Assembly (NCBI GenBank): GCA_963921425.1
Contig: OY992832.1
Span: forward strand, 7,750,001 to 7,814,000
Direction: 5' to 3'
Length of the DNA: 64,000 nucleotides
DNA from: Dryas octopetala
Lineage: Eukaryota > Streptophyta > Magnoliopsida > Rosales > Rosaceae
The translations under genes and the position numbers were made by a program. Each line of letters opens with the position of its first letter. Position 1 is the stretch's first letter. The notes below the pieces were generated by a model. That model made no database searches, had not been told where the DNA came from, and saw only the letters and a program-made list of their open reading frames with translations. Of the stretch, positions 13,971 through 25,430 are shown piece by piece.

Positions 13971-14291
13971 CAAATTAGATTGAGCTGGCAAATTAATTGC
14001 CTTTCCGAGATGTGTAACTTTGAAATTTCATATATGGTAGACATAAACGTTTCCCTGCTTTTCTGTTGTTCTTGAATCCCATCCTGAGAAATGGAAAACT
14101 GACAGAGTTATTAGTTATCATCCTTTGATGGATCTTAACTCATTCTTGTTTTTACAAATCATCCCCACATAACTCTACGAACCATTGCATTACTGATCAC
14201 TCTAATTGGAATCAACAAATATTGGTTTAGATTTCCTACAATAACATCACTATTAACCACACTATTAACCAGGCAATTAGGGAGGCAATTA

Positions 14292-15026
14292 TTATCGTCC
14301 ATCATCATATGGCATTAACATGTCGATTTGCATGCTGTCATACCCACTCGTTGTGCCACTAGAACCACAATCAGCTCTAATGTCGACAATGTAAGCGTTT
14401 GAAGGTGATCCGAGCAAATTCGCAGCTTCCTCTGGACAGAAATCAGCACTTCCCCATGGATGCTTTGCCATAGTCCTCATTCCCTCTAGCTCCATCACTA
14501 CTTCTTTCATCGTAGGCCTTTTCTCCCTTTTTACCCTTACACATCTTTTTGCAAGATTGGCTAGTTTTTGTATTGTCTCGATGTTTCCCCATCGACTATG
14601 CCAGCATCAAGAATTTGATTCAAGCGATACTCTTCAATTGAACCAACAAAGAAACTTGCTAGGTTTCTCTCTTCCTCAGGCCTAGCAAAAGAAAGTGTCA
14701 CTTTGCTTGTTAGTAGCTCCACTAGCACAACTCCAAAGCTATAGACATCACTCTTTTCTGTTAGTTGGCTTGAATGGAAGTATTCAGGGTCCAAGTAGCC
14801 AAGTGTTCCTTGCACTAAAGTAGTTATTTGAGTTTTATCTAGAGGAATCAATCGTGAAGCTCCAAAGTCTGACACTTCTGCTGTGTAATTGTCATCTATT
14901 AGTATATTCGTTGATTTCACATCTCGGTGTATGATTGGCATTGAAGTGGAGGAGTGCAAATATGCTTGTGCTCCTGCAGTTTCTGCTGCTATCTTCAATC
15001 GTAGTTCCCATGAAAGTAACGATCCT
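14292..15026 (-). pseudogene. WAK-like kinase stub (C-terminal kinase half only)
   Basis: Reads from [16 protein letters not shown] through [26 protein letters not shown] and [14 protein letters not shown], that is, the C-lobe of a WAK/WAKL kinase, to the array-typical end PYDDGR and a stop at 14292-14294. It lacks the N-lobe, membrane helix and ectodomain. At about 15026 the kinase sequence is cut and joined to a block that also occurs at 36061, with a few bases (ctttcat) shared at the junction. A one-base deletion near 14585 (after DAGIVDG) shifts the frame, so the last 95 codons are read separately. It is the edge relic of the array next to alpha-COP and more diverged from A, D and F than they are from each other. 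Confidence 0.85.
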
Positions 15027-15112
15027 TTCATAAAGTAAAAATTAAACAGGGAAGGAACGTGTAAATCTTTGCTTTTTGGGCTGGCCATCCAGCAAATGTG
15101 GGTACTTCAAAA

Positions 15113-15837
15113 TAGGGGTGGACATAACCCGATGCAACCCGACTAACCCGACCAACCCAACCAAAATGGGTTGGGTTAGTTCAGTTTCTAACACCCAATT
15201 TAGAGAGGTCGGTTCATAACCCGACCAACCCGACCTCAAATGGGTTGGTTAGCGGGTTGACGTTCCAAATAACCGATCAAACCCGACCCAACCCGACCTA
15301 AAAATTTAAAAAATTAAATTAAATATTCACATGTCTAGTTTCTCATCTCACCTTGTTTAGAATGGTCAAAGGCTCAAAGCAATGAGAACTCATCTCACCT
15401 TCCCTAGTTTCATGGCCTATGTTCTTTAATATTATAATAAATTAATATTAATTTTTCACATGGCTTTATTCTTTAATATATTAATATTAATGTTACACAT
15501 ATATGACTTTCTTGTTTTACATGTGACTGTAATTGTTCCACTGTAAAAGCAGACATGTATTGAATTGGGTTCATGTGTAGAAAATAAAGACATTAATTTT
15601 ATAACTTAAAGGGAGTTTCATTCATTTATAATTTGGGCCTAAATTTTAATTGTATTTTGAGACATGTCCAAACCGATCAAACCGACCAACCCAACCCGAC
15701 TTTAATTGGTTTGGTTTGGTTCGGTTGTTTCACCTTCATTGGGTTGGTTTGGTTTGAAAAATCACTAACCCGAAGGCATTGGTTTGGTCTACGGTTTGGG
15801 GGCTAAACCGAACTAAACCGACCCGTGTCCATCCCTA
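15113..15837. mobile_element. Non-autonomous hAT-type element (725 bp)
   Basis: Flanked by an 8-bp direct repeat CTTCAAAA (15105-15112 and 15838-15845), the hAT signature length. Termini are inverted repeats TAGGGGTGGACA and TGTCCATCCCTA (one mismatch). The ends are packed with AACCCGACC-like motifs and, inverted, GGTTTGGTTYGG. No transposase frame. The paralogous site near 36138-36150 is empty and carries a single CTTCAAAA. Confidence 0.9.
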
Positions 15838-16216
15838 CTTCAAAATGGTTTTTAATGTGCCTTCGATGACATAGGGAACTGATCGAATATTCCAAAAAGT
15901 CAAGTAAATGAATAATGGTAGACCAAGCCATGTAGTGGACGGAGTCAAGGGATGAAAAGTCAAGTAATCTCATGGGATTTGGATAGTTGGAAACTGGGTC
16001 GATCTATTATATGGCGAAGCATCCGCGCGGGGCTGAAAGTTTTTAGACAATCAAGTAATTGTTTTTGTTTACATCCAGGTACAACCGGACAAGGCTCATA
16101 CTTTTCTATTCATATTTAAATCAATTTTTGACTTCAGCTAGATATTAAAATATTACTTAATCGAAACATTAGAATACATAACAACCAGGTATCAACTGTA
16201 TTAATATAACGGAAAG

Positions 16217-16909
16217 AGTTTTTTGCATTAACACCACCAAACTATACCACCCCAAGAAAATAATTTTACAATCAACCTCCTAAATTTTACAATATGTGAT
16301 AATGTGACACCTATCCGTCAAATTTTTTCAAATTTTATGTTAACTCAAAGGGTATTTCGGTCAATCCATATAATTAACCTTTAAAAAAGTTATTTTTAAT
16401 TGAAATTTAATTTAAGGAAAATTGATATAGATCAAACTTTTTTTTTTCTTTTCAAAATTTTTCAAAACTAATTTAGGGGCAAAATTATTTAGATAGAGCA
16501 CCTTTTAAAAAAAATCTAATTTAGAGGCAAAATAATGTAGATATAACAATTTTGTTTCATTAAAAAAAGGAATAATTTTTGTTTTTCTTCTTTTTATTTC
16601 TATTTTGTTGTTTGTAAATATAATTTAAAGGCAAAATTATTTAAATTAGACACTTTAAAAAAAATAGATTTAGGAGTATAATTATATAGAAATACTTGTT
16701 AAAATGAATTTTATTTTTTTTATTGTGCTCAAGGACAAAATGGGAAGTTTGGGACAAAAATTTAAGATTTAACAGAAAATATGGTAGGTGCCACATTATC
16801 ACATCTTGTGAAATTTGGGCGGTTAATTGTAAAAAAAAAAAAATAAAAAAAATTAGTGGTAAATCTGCACATCCCCTATAATCTGGGTGGTATTAGTGCA
16901 AAAAAACCT
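16217..16909. mobile_element. Mutator-type MITE, copy 1 (693 bp)
   Basis: Ends are inverted repeats: AGTTTTTTGCATTAACACC at the left and, inverted, AGGTTTTTTTGCACTAATACC at the right. A 9-bp target duplication (aacggaaag; decayed to aacgaaaaa on the right) fits Mutator-like elements. AT-rich inside, no coding. The same element sits at the equivalent position of the second block (39664-40331), where the 9-bp repeat is perfect. Confidence 0.8.
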
Positions 16910-17078
16910 AACGAAAAAAAAAGTAAAGTATTAGAATTCTTTTCTATCTAATTTAATATACTATAATAATCAGACTAAAAAAAAAAATATCTTGTATATT
17001 GAATTGGAAGACTTTGCAATTGTTGGAGTAACTCGGTTGGAATGGATATAGAATTACCTTTGCACCCAAGTTGGATCA

Positions 17079-17945
<867 letters not shown>

Positions 17946-17954
17946 AAATGAAGA

Positions 17955-18310
17955 AAAAAAAAAAAAGCAAAAATTTTGTTTTTGGTCTCTGTATTTTACC
18001 CCAAAAACAAATTTAGTCCCTGTCATTTCAAAACTCCACATTTAGTTCTTGTGTTTTATATTGTTTGCAATTTAAGGATATTTTATAACAAAAATGAAAT
18101 TTTTTCTCAAATTAAAACTACTAAACTCACAAGTTTTACTAAAAAATTATGTATGTAACTTTTAATTTGAAATTTTGAGTGTTAAAATTGTCCTCATATT
18201 GCAAAAAACATAAAACACAAGGATTAAATATGAAGTTTGAAAATCACAAAGACCAAATATGTTTTCGGAATAAAACACAAGGACTAAAAATATTTTTTTC
18301 CGAAAAAAAA
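17955..18310. mobile_element. Inverted-repeat MITE, copy 1
   Basis: The left arm (tttggtctctgtattttacc) and right arm (inverted: tagtccttgtgttttattcc) form long imperfect inverted repeats of roughly 100 bases each. A second copy at about 40535-42872 in the other block is split by a hAT element. No coding. Exact ends were not resolved. Confidence 0.6.
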
Positions 18311-18539
18311 TAAAATTTGAAAGCCTTTGGAAGCCATGCACTGAAGATTGATGACCTCTTCCTAATTAGATATTACAATTAAAACAGAACCCTAAGTACA
18401 GCCCGACTGATTGATGACTCATCTCATAGAGCTAGATTTATAAAAACAAGGCACAATCTCAATCTTTCCTTTAGGAAGGTCAGGCTGGCCCAATAGGCCC
18501 ACGGTGAACAAGAGGGAAACCATCAACGGTCAACCGACC

Positions 18540-18597
18540 TCAAATCCTACCCTCAATTTCGGTGGCGTTTTCGCTCCACCCTCCCTACGGAAAAAAG
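18540..18597 (+). other. Exon-like leader with splice donor, repeated beside each WAK unit (copy A)
   Basis: A C-rich tract followed by ctacggaaaaaag/gtaggattt looks like a + strand 5' UTR exon and donor. Near-identical versions end at 24878 and 57345, with a truncated one at 54105, always just downstream of a WAK unit on the opposite strand. No downstream coding exon was found, so this is probably a captured promoter fragment. Function not shown. Confidence 0.35.
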
Positions 18598-19214
18598 GTA
18601 GGATTTTTCTATTAGTGCTGTGTATCAGTTTTTAGTAATGGATTAGTGCTTTGGGCTTTCGTTCTCTGTTTGATTCCTGAGAAAACTGATTATGTCTGTT
18701 GGTTTGCCTTATTTCTGTTTCCAATGGGAAAATTTCCTCAACTCTGATTAAATTATGTTTTTCTTTTGGGCTTCATTTGTCCTATTAAGTTAGTAAAAAA
18801 ATTATTTCAGTTGTTTCTGATTAAGTTTAAATGAAGTCGAATTTGTTTACTTGTTTGCCCATTTGAATTTCATTGAAGTGCATAAATTTGAATCCTTCAA
18901 CTTAGGCAAATGGCAATACTGAAGTCTAAACGTGAACTTGGTGAGTTGAAGTTAAGCATGAATGACTTCTTTTGTCATATTATATGCAACAAATTAAAGC
19001 CTTTAGAGTAGTACGTATTGCCTTAAGTTGATACAGCTTCACACCCTTTGGCATTGCAATACAGTTGAAACATTACACTATACTAACATATATATTTGCT
19101 AAAATACATCACTGGACTGATCAAAATCAAATTGCAACAGATTAAATGCTGGTTTAGATTTCCTACAATACAATAAAACAGATAAATACTTGACCCTCGT
19201 AGCAAGTCAATGAA

Positions 19215-22037
19215 TCATCGCCCATCATCATATGCCATTAACTGTTGGATTTGCATGCTGTCATACCCCCTAGTTGTACCAGTAGAACCACCATCACCTC
19301 CAACATTGACAATGCAAGCCTCTGAATTAGTTGACCCAAGCAAGTACTCTGCCTCTTCTCCACAGAAAACAGCTTGTCCCCCCCATAGATGCTTTGTCAT
19401 AATTCTGATTCCCTCTAGCTCCATCGCCACTTCCTTCATGCCAGGCCTTTCCTCCCCTTTTACCCTCAAACATCTTTTCGCCAGACTGGCCACTTGTTCT
19501 ACGGTCTCAATATTTCCCTCATTCACTATGTCTTCATCAAGAATTTGAATCAAGCGATCCTCTTCCATTGAACGAACAAAGAATTTCGCTAGGTTTCTCT
19601 CTGCCTCAGGCCTATCAAATGAAAGTGCCACTTTGCTTGTTAGTAGCTCCACAAGGACAACTCCAAAGCTATAGACGTCACTTTTCTCTGTTAGTGTGTT
19701 TGACTGAAGATATTCAGGGTCTAAGTATCCGAGTGTCCCTTGCACCAAAGTTGATATTTCATTTTGATCTGCAGGAATTAACCGTGAAGCTCCAAAGTCT
19801 GACACTTTTGCAGTGAAATTCTCATCTAATAGTATGTTTGTTACTTTCACATCTCTGTGTATGATTGGAATAGAAATGGAGGAGTGTAAGTATGCCAGTG
19901 CTCCTGCAGTTTCTGAAGCTACCTTCAATCGTAATTCCCATGAAAGTGATGATGATCCTTTGCCCTTTTTCTTATGGACATGCTCGAAAAGAGTGCCATG
20001 GGTGATGAACTCGTAGACTAGTAAGGGCACTTCTGTCTCTAAACAACAACCTATTAGCCTCACAACATTTCTGTGGTTGATTTGTGAAAGAAGAATCACC
20101 TCATTAACAAACTGATCGTTCTGAGTCGGGGAACCAATTTTGGACTTCTTTATAGCAACCACTTTGTTATCTGGTAATATTCCTTTGTAAACTGTTCCAT
20201 AGCCTCCTTCTCCAAGGACTCTACTTTCATGGTAATTGTTTGTAGCCTTCTCAAGTTCTTCTGCAGCAAAGATTTTTGTTGTCTCCACAGAACCTCCGCG
20301 ACTAGCAAGTTGTTGTTTTAACAACAAGCCACCATTTTCTTTGAAGTACTTTTCTTTGAGTTTCATGAAATTTCTTTTCTTCATTCCCCAATATATCAAT
20401 GAAATTCCAACCAGTAAAACCAAGAAGCCTACACTGACAACTGCACATATTCGGAAAAATCACTACCGGCCAAATTTGATTTTACAATTTGTAATGTATA
20501 TTCTACTGGGGATAGGATGTTAGAGATGGATATATTCGGAAAAAAATAGGCATATACAGCTAGCGTATTAAAACATCTTGTTTTGGTTATCTAGCTAGTT
20601 GTTTTTAGTGCAAAGATTTTTGACAAAGTAATGTATATTGAGAGCAAGTATGATTCTGTGTATCGCAATGAAAACATATTTATCCATTTTACATTTATTT
20701 AGATTAATCAATCGTTTCTAAGCTTGTTAAAAAGGTTAATTAATATTGAATAAAAGAGAAAACATGCATACGTAGATAAATGTTAATTAATATGTAAATA
20801 ATGCATACCCGATAAAATAATAAGCAAGATATTATTGTTGTCTTTGATGCACCTGGTTCCATTGGTGCCGTCCATTTTGTAACCTTTGTTTTCTTTGTAA
20901 CCTTTGTCACAAATACAAGAAAAATTTCCAGGAGGTTCATTGTGGCACGTGGACCCAGTATCGCAGGGGTTTGTATTCTGGCACTCATCAACATCTGAAA
21001 AGAAAGGAAAACTCATTTATATATGGCACATATTATGAGGTGAAATCCCAATTTTGAGCTTTCCCAGCTGCAACAACTTACTTAATAATTAAGGCATATT
21101 AAGTATTAAATGCATGTGTGTGTATGAATAAAGAATATGGATCACCTCGGCAACCTTGTGGGAGATATGGGTTTCCTTGGTAACCTGGCAAGCAGCGGCA
21201 AATGTAACCATTCCGATTGGCGGGTTTGACACACTCGCTATATTCTTGGCATGCAAAATCGTCCCTCTTTTGTGCTTCATCACATGTGGGATCATCCCCA
21301 ATTGCCCAATCAAGAATCATTGGGAGCATGTCTATGTTCTCCAGTTCTTTGAGGCTTTTAGTGGAGAAATTGAACTGGCCTTCTTGTACAATGAAGGCGT
21401 AGCTGCAGGGGTTAAAGTCCCATATACCCCCGGTATGATTTTCCTGGCTTCTCAATCTCACAGTTTGATTGTGCAGTCCGCTGGGGATGGAAGTTTGGCA
21501 ACATCCAATGCCAGAGCAAGAGGAGTCGTTAACGCCTGCAAGGCTCTTACAATAGGATATGCACCCGGTTACGTACATTTCCTCGCCTGATCGGTAGCCT
21601 GCAAAACGTGCAATAGTGTCACACCCAACTGCCATGAATTTGTTTTTGGTGTCAGAGATGATGAAATTGGGAGTCCTCAAAAAAGTTCTGGTACGATTCG
21701 TTGGCACACCCTGCTCGTCATAACAATCTCGGGCTACGGACTGCAATATTTGCAACTCACCGTCCAGGGATATGTTGGTAATAACGACGTTACCATTCCC
21801 TAAGAATGCTTTTGGGGGGTCAGTGGAATCATTACAATTGATAACGAAGCGTTTTGTCTTTGGCAGGTAACAATCATCACCTATGCCAAATGGATATGGA
21901 ATTGTGAGATTTCCACAGTGGGTTTGGCAGTTAGGCAAAGCTATAGGCAGCTGGGCCTCAGCCGCTGCTATTGTTGTTGCAGTAGCAGCAGCTAACATTA
22001 GCAAAGAGCGTTGCATGATAAGCTTAATCACAACCAC
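19215..22037 (-). CDS. Wall-associated receptor kinase-like protein (gene A, intact)
   Basis: Exons 22037-21146, 20994-20809 and 20440-19215 total 2304 nt (767 aa) with phase-1 junctions. Exon 1: signal peptide (MQRSLLMLAAATATTIAAAEAQ), GUB_WAK start [23 protein letters not shown]-associated region with [15 protein letters not shown], and an EGF-like module ([17 protein letters not shown]). Exon 2: calcium-binding EGF beginning DVDEC. The helix spans the exon 2/3 junction, then [12 protein letters not shown] and a complete kinase: [25 protein letters not shown] (an RD kinase), [16 protein letters not shown]. Family knowledge: WAK/WAKL proteins sit in the plasma membrane, bind pectin or its fragments and signal in defence or cell expansion. 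The start is the ATG that puts the hydrophobic core next to the N-terminus. The kinase exon is almost identical to those of D and F. Confidence 0.93.
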
Positions 22038-22088
22038 TTACTTCCAATTCTAGTATTTGTAGGTGGTAGGAACTAGCTAGCAAGCCTG

Positions 22089-22099
22089 CCCTTTTATTT
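22089..22099 (-). promoter_or_regulatory. TATA-like box of WAK gene A
   Basis: The - strand reads AAATAAAAGGG about 55-60 bases upstream of the gene A start codon. The same box lies upstream of pseudogene B (near 28245) and in other unit promoters, within the conserved context agcaagcctgcccttttat. Spacing suits a TATA box with a short leader; inferred only from position and conservation. Confidence 0.4.
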
Positions 22100-22139
22100 G
22101 TAGCAATTATAAGCAAGACTCAAGACTGCTATGCCTATA

Positions 22140-23235
22140 TATGCGTGCGTACTTGGGTCCTGGGGTTTAACGGAAATTTCTTCCTCATGCATATCTTTAC
22201 TCGTTAATTAATTTTCCAATCCACGTAAGGTACGTACCTCGTCCCTAATAAAACAACATCCCACATTTCCCACTTGAATTTGGACTTGGTAATGGTCAAT
22301 AAGCGACCGCGGGCAACGATGGTGACATCCATTGACCAAAATAAACAAGTAACTACTTTCTACTTTTGCTTGGGTAATAGTAATTAATGATTCTCCAATT
22401 ATGTATCTGCTATGTTTCTCACTTTCATTCTTCAACTTCAATTTCAAATTTTAGGATCCTCAAATATTTTCATGAATCTCATGCAATTTAGTCATTTTCT
22501 GTCATATCTATTAGTTTTTTCGTCAAGATTAATTATGTGACAGTTTCAACTCACTTTTAATGCTTACATAGAAAAAAAAAAACAATAAAAATGTATAATA
22601 CTTTAAAAACATAATTAAAAAACAATTATATTACATTTAATAAAAAACTTGACCAAGCCATCATCACACTGAAGTCGTCTCTATTATTTCCTATTAGTAA
22701 ATGCAATTAATGGAACATATATGCATCCCCAGTTAGTAATTAATACACTAATAATACTCAATAACCCCATAACCCCCCACTTGGTATATGGTAATTATAG
22801 TCAGTAAGCCAAGGAGCTAATTAAGTATGTTTTTTCTCTTGGTAATAGGCCTGCACACAATAATTTTTAAAATTATCGAGAAGAATAAGAAAGCAACTAA
22901 CGCATGGATAAGGAAGAGATGAATCAGTAAGGACAAGAAAAGTCGTTGGAGGCCAGAAGAAGTAGGGCACTGTGAAGACGAAAATACCCCTTAAATATAG
23001 GTTATGTGTAGTTGTGCACGGCACATGAGTGTGTTAGACGGAAAATGTAATACAAGTTACAAAAAGGACTATAGTGATACTTGTGCAATAGTTCATGGAT
23101 TCCAAAATTCCAAAATAAAATTTATGGACTAAAGTGATACTTAGGGTATAATTTTGCTATAATTAAATCTTAGATTTAGTTTAAGAGATATGATTGGCTT
23201 GGGAAGGGTGAGTTTCATACTATTCTTTTGTTTAT
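22140..23235. repeat. Upstream (promoter) block of WAK units, copy at gene A
   Basis: About 1 kb repeated at 23577-24545 and 28265-29425. Shared landmarks are ttttccaatccacg, the run cacatttcccacttg, a pair of TTGACC W-boxes on opposite strands, ttgaagtcgtctctatta and taagccaaggagctaatta. No gene is seen. It represents the 5' flank of the ancestral unit. Confidence 0.75.
22294..22337. promoter_or_regulatory. Paired W-boxes upstream of WAK gene A
   Basis: GGTCAA at 22294-22299 (TTGACC on the - strand) and TTGACC at 22332-22337 sit 33 bases apart, about 260-300 bases upstream of gene A. The pair with the same spacing recurs near 23687-23730 and, with one box altered to AGTCAA, near 28440-28480. 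WRKY factors bind TTGACC in defence promoters; regulation here is inferred. Confidence 0.4.
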
Positions 23236-23479
23236 ATGTGCTTCCTAAATAACAAGCTAATTGGACCACTTGGTCAGTTGACATAAAACAATATATCAAA
23301 ATTAATAGTCTTCATTTACAATTATTATACAGTTCAAAAATCAAGGCCTCCTTGTTGATAAACATTTAGTTTAATAATCCATAAGATAGATACCAATTGC
23401 ATTAAAATATTTTATGAAAGCGAAAAATTATGTTATAACACTGAAAAAAAAAATTATGCAAATGATATCTACTTAAAAC

Positions 23480-24545
23480 ACACAGGAGGACTCGTCTCAA
23501 TGAGCTGTGCTATAAACAAAGCCCAATTTCAATCTTTTCATTAGGAAGGTCAGGCTGGCCCAACAAGCCTACAGCATTTCTTTACTCAATTAAATTAATT
23601 TTCCAATCCACGTTCAGCTACGTAGTCCCTAATAAAAGTTATAAAACAACACCCCACATTTCCCACTTGGATTTGGACTTGGTAATGGTCAGTAGCGACC
23701 GCGGGCAACGATGTTGACATCCATTGACCAAAAACAAACATAGTTTCTACTTTTGCTATTTGGTTAACTATAGTAATGATTCTCCAATTATACTATGTTT
23801 CTCACTTTCATTCTTCAATTTCATTTTCAAATTTTAAGATACTCAAATATTTTCATGAGTTGCACTTTAGTTTAGTCATTTTCCATCATATCTATTACTT
23901 TTTTTGTTAAGATTAGTATGTGAAAATTTGAACTCACTTTTAATGCTTGCATAATTAAAAAATAATAATTAAGAGACAAAATTGGCTCAAGTATAAATAT
24001 ATTCACCAACTATATTACATTTAATAAAAAACTTGAGCATCCCCGGACATCCACCAGAAACCCAGCCGGCCACCATCACCATCACATTGAAGTCGTCTCT
24101 ATTATTTCCTAGTAAATGCAATTAATGGAATATATACATCCCCACTTGGTAATACACTAATAATACTCAATAACCCCCGCTTCCCCCCACTTGGTATTTG
24201 GTAATAGTCAATAAGCCAAGGAGCTAATTAAGTCTTTCTTTTTTCTTGGCAAATAGGCCTGCACACAATAGAAGTCAAAATTATCGAGAAGAATAGGAAA
24301 GCAACTAACATATAGGTAAGGGTGAGATAAAAATGTAAGAGCTGATTGAGACGTTGGAGAAGGGCCGGGTAGGGCACTATGAGGACGAAAATACCCCTTA
24401 AATATAAGTCACATGCACGACACATGAATGTTTTAGATAGAAAATATAACAGAAATTACAAAAAGGACTAAAGTGATACTTGAACAATAGTTCATGGATT
24501 CCAAAATTCCAAAATAAAATTCATAGACGTGAAAAATTATGTTAC
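23480..24545. repeat. Gene-less WAK unit: 3' flank joined directly to 5' flank
   Basis: 23480-23576 matches the 3' flank of the WAK genes (compare 18410-18500, 24600-24695 and 42985-43075: ggactcgtctcaatgagct, aggaaggtcaggctggccc). From 23577 the sequence switches to the 5' flank type (compare 22205 and 28340). All exons that should lie between are absent. It reads as the scar of a deleted gene. Confidence 0.7.
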
Positions 24546-24599
24546 ACTAAATCTACTTATGAAATATCCATGAGATAAAATGATAGAAAAATCAAAACA

Positions 24600-25430
24600 C
24601 ATAGGAGGACTCGTCTCAATGAGCTGGGCTATAAACAAAACCCAATTTCAATCTTTTCATTAGGAAGGTCAAGCTGGCCCAACAAGCCTACAGCAAACCT
24701 TACCCTCCATCAACAGTCAACTGACCCCAAACCAACGGTCAACTGAACATAAAAAACAATCAAAGACAAAGAATGCGGTGTCGTTTTCGCTCCACATGCT
24801 TCTCCACCCTCCATCTCCTCCTCTCTGTCCCGCTGCGTCGGCTCTCGTAGCCGAAGCTTCCCACTCTACGGAACAAAGGTAGGATTTTTCTACTCGCGCT
24901 GTGTATTAGTGTTTAGTAATGCATTTATTGCTTTGCCCTTCCTCTGTTTGGTCGCTGAGAGAATCGAGGACAGGAATCCAAAGCGAAATTTGTCTGTGTT
25001 TTGCTTTATTTCTGTTTCCAATGGAAAATTTCTTCAACTCTCATTAAACTGTGTTTTGCGTTTGGGCTTCATTTGTCCTATAAAGTTAGTAAAAGAAAGA
25101 ATAAATAAGTCGTTTCTGTTTAAATTTAAATGAAGTCGAATTTGTTTGCTTGTTTGCCCATTTGAATTTGATCAAAGTGCATGAATTTGAACCCTTCAAT
25201 AGACTTAAGCAAATGGCAATAGTGCGTGAAGTCTGAACTTGAACTTGGGGAGTTGAAGTTAAGCACGAATGATTTCAATTGTCATATTATCTGCAACACA
25301 TATATTACTAACGTATATATTTGCTAAAATACATCACTATACTAATCAAATCGAAACAGACTAATATTGATTTATATTTCCTACAATACAATAATACAAA
25401 CTAGACCCTCGCAGCAAGTCAATTAATTAA
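24600..25430. repeat. 3' flank of WAK pseudogene B
   Basis: Matches 18410-19214 (gene A), 42985-43505 (gene D) and parts of 53643-54300 and 56590-57715. It includes the + strand exon-like leader ending at 24878 with donor gtagga. No coding frame was recognised. Confidence 0.65.
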
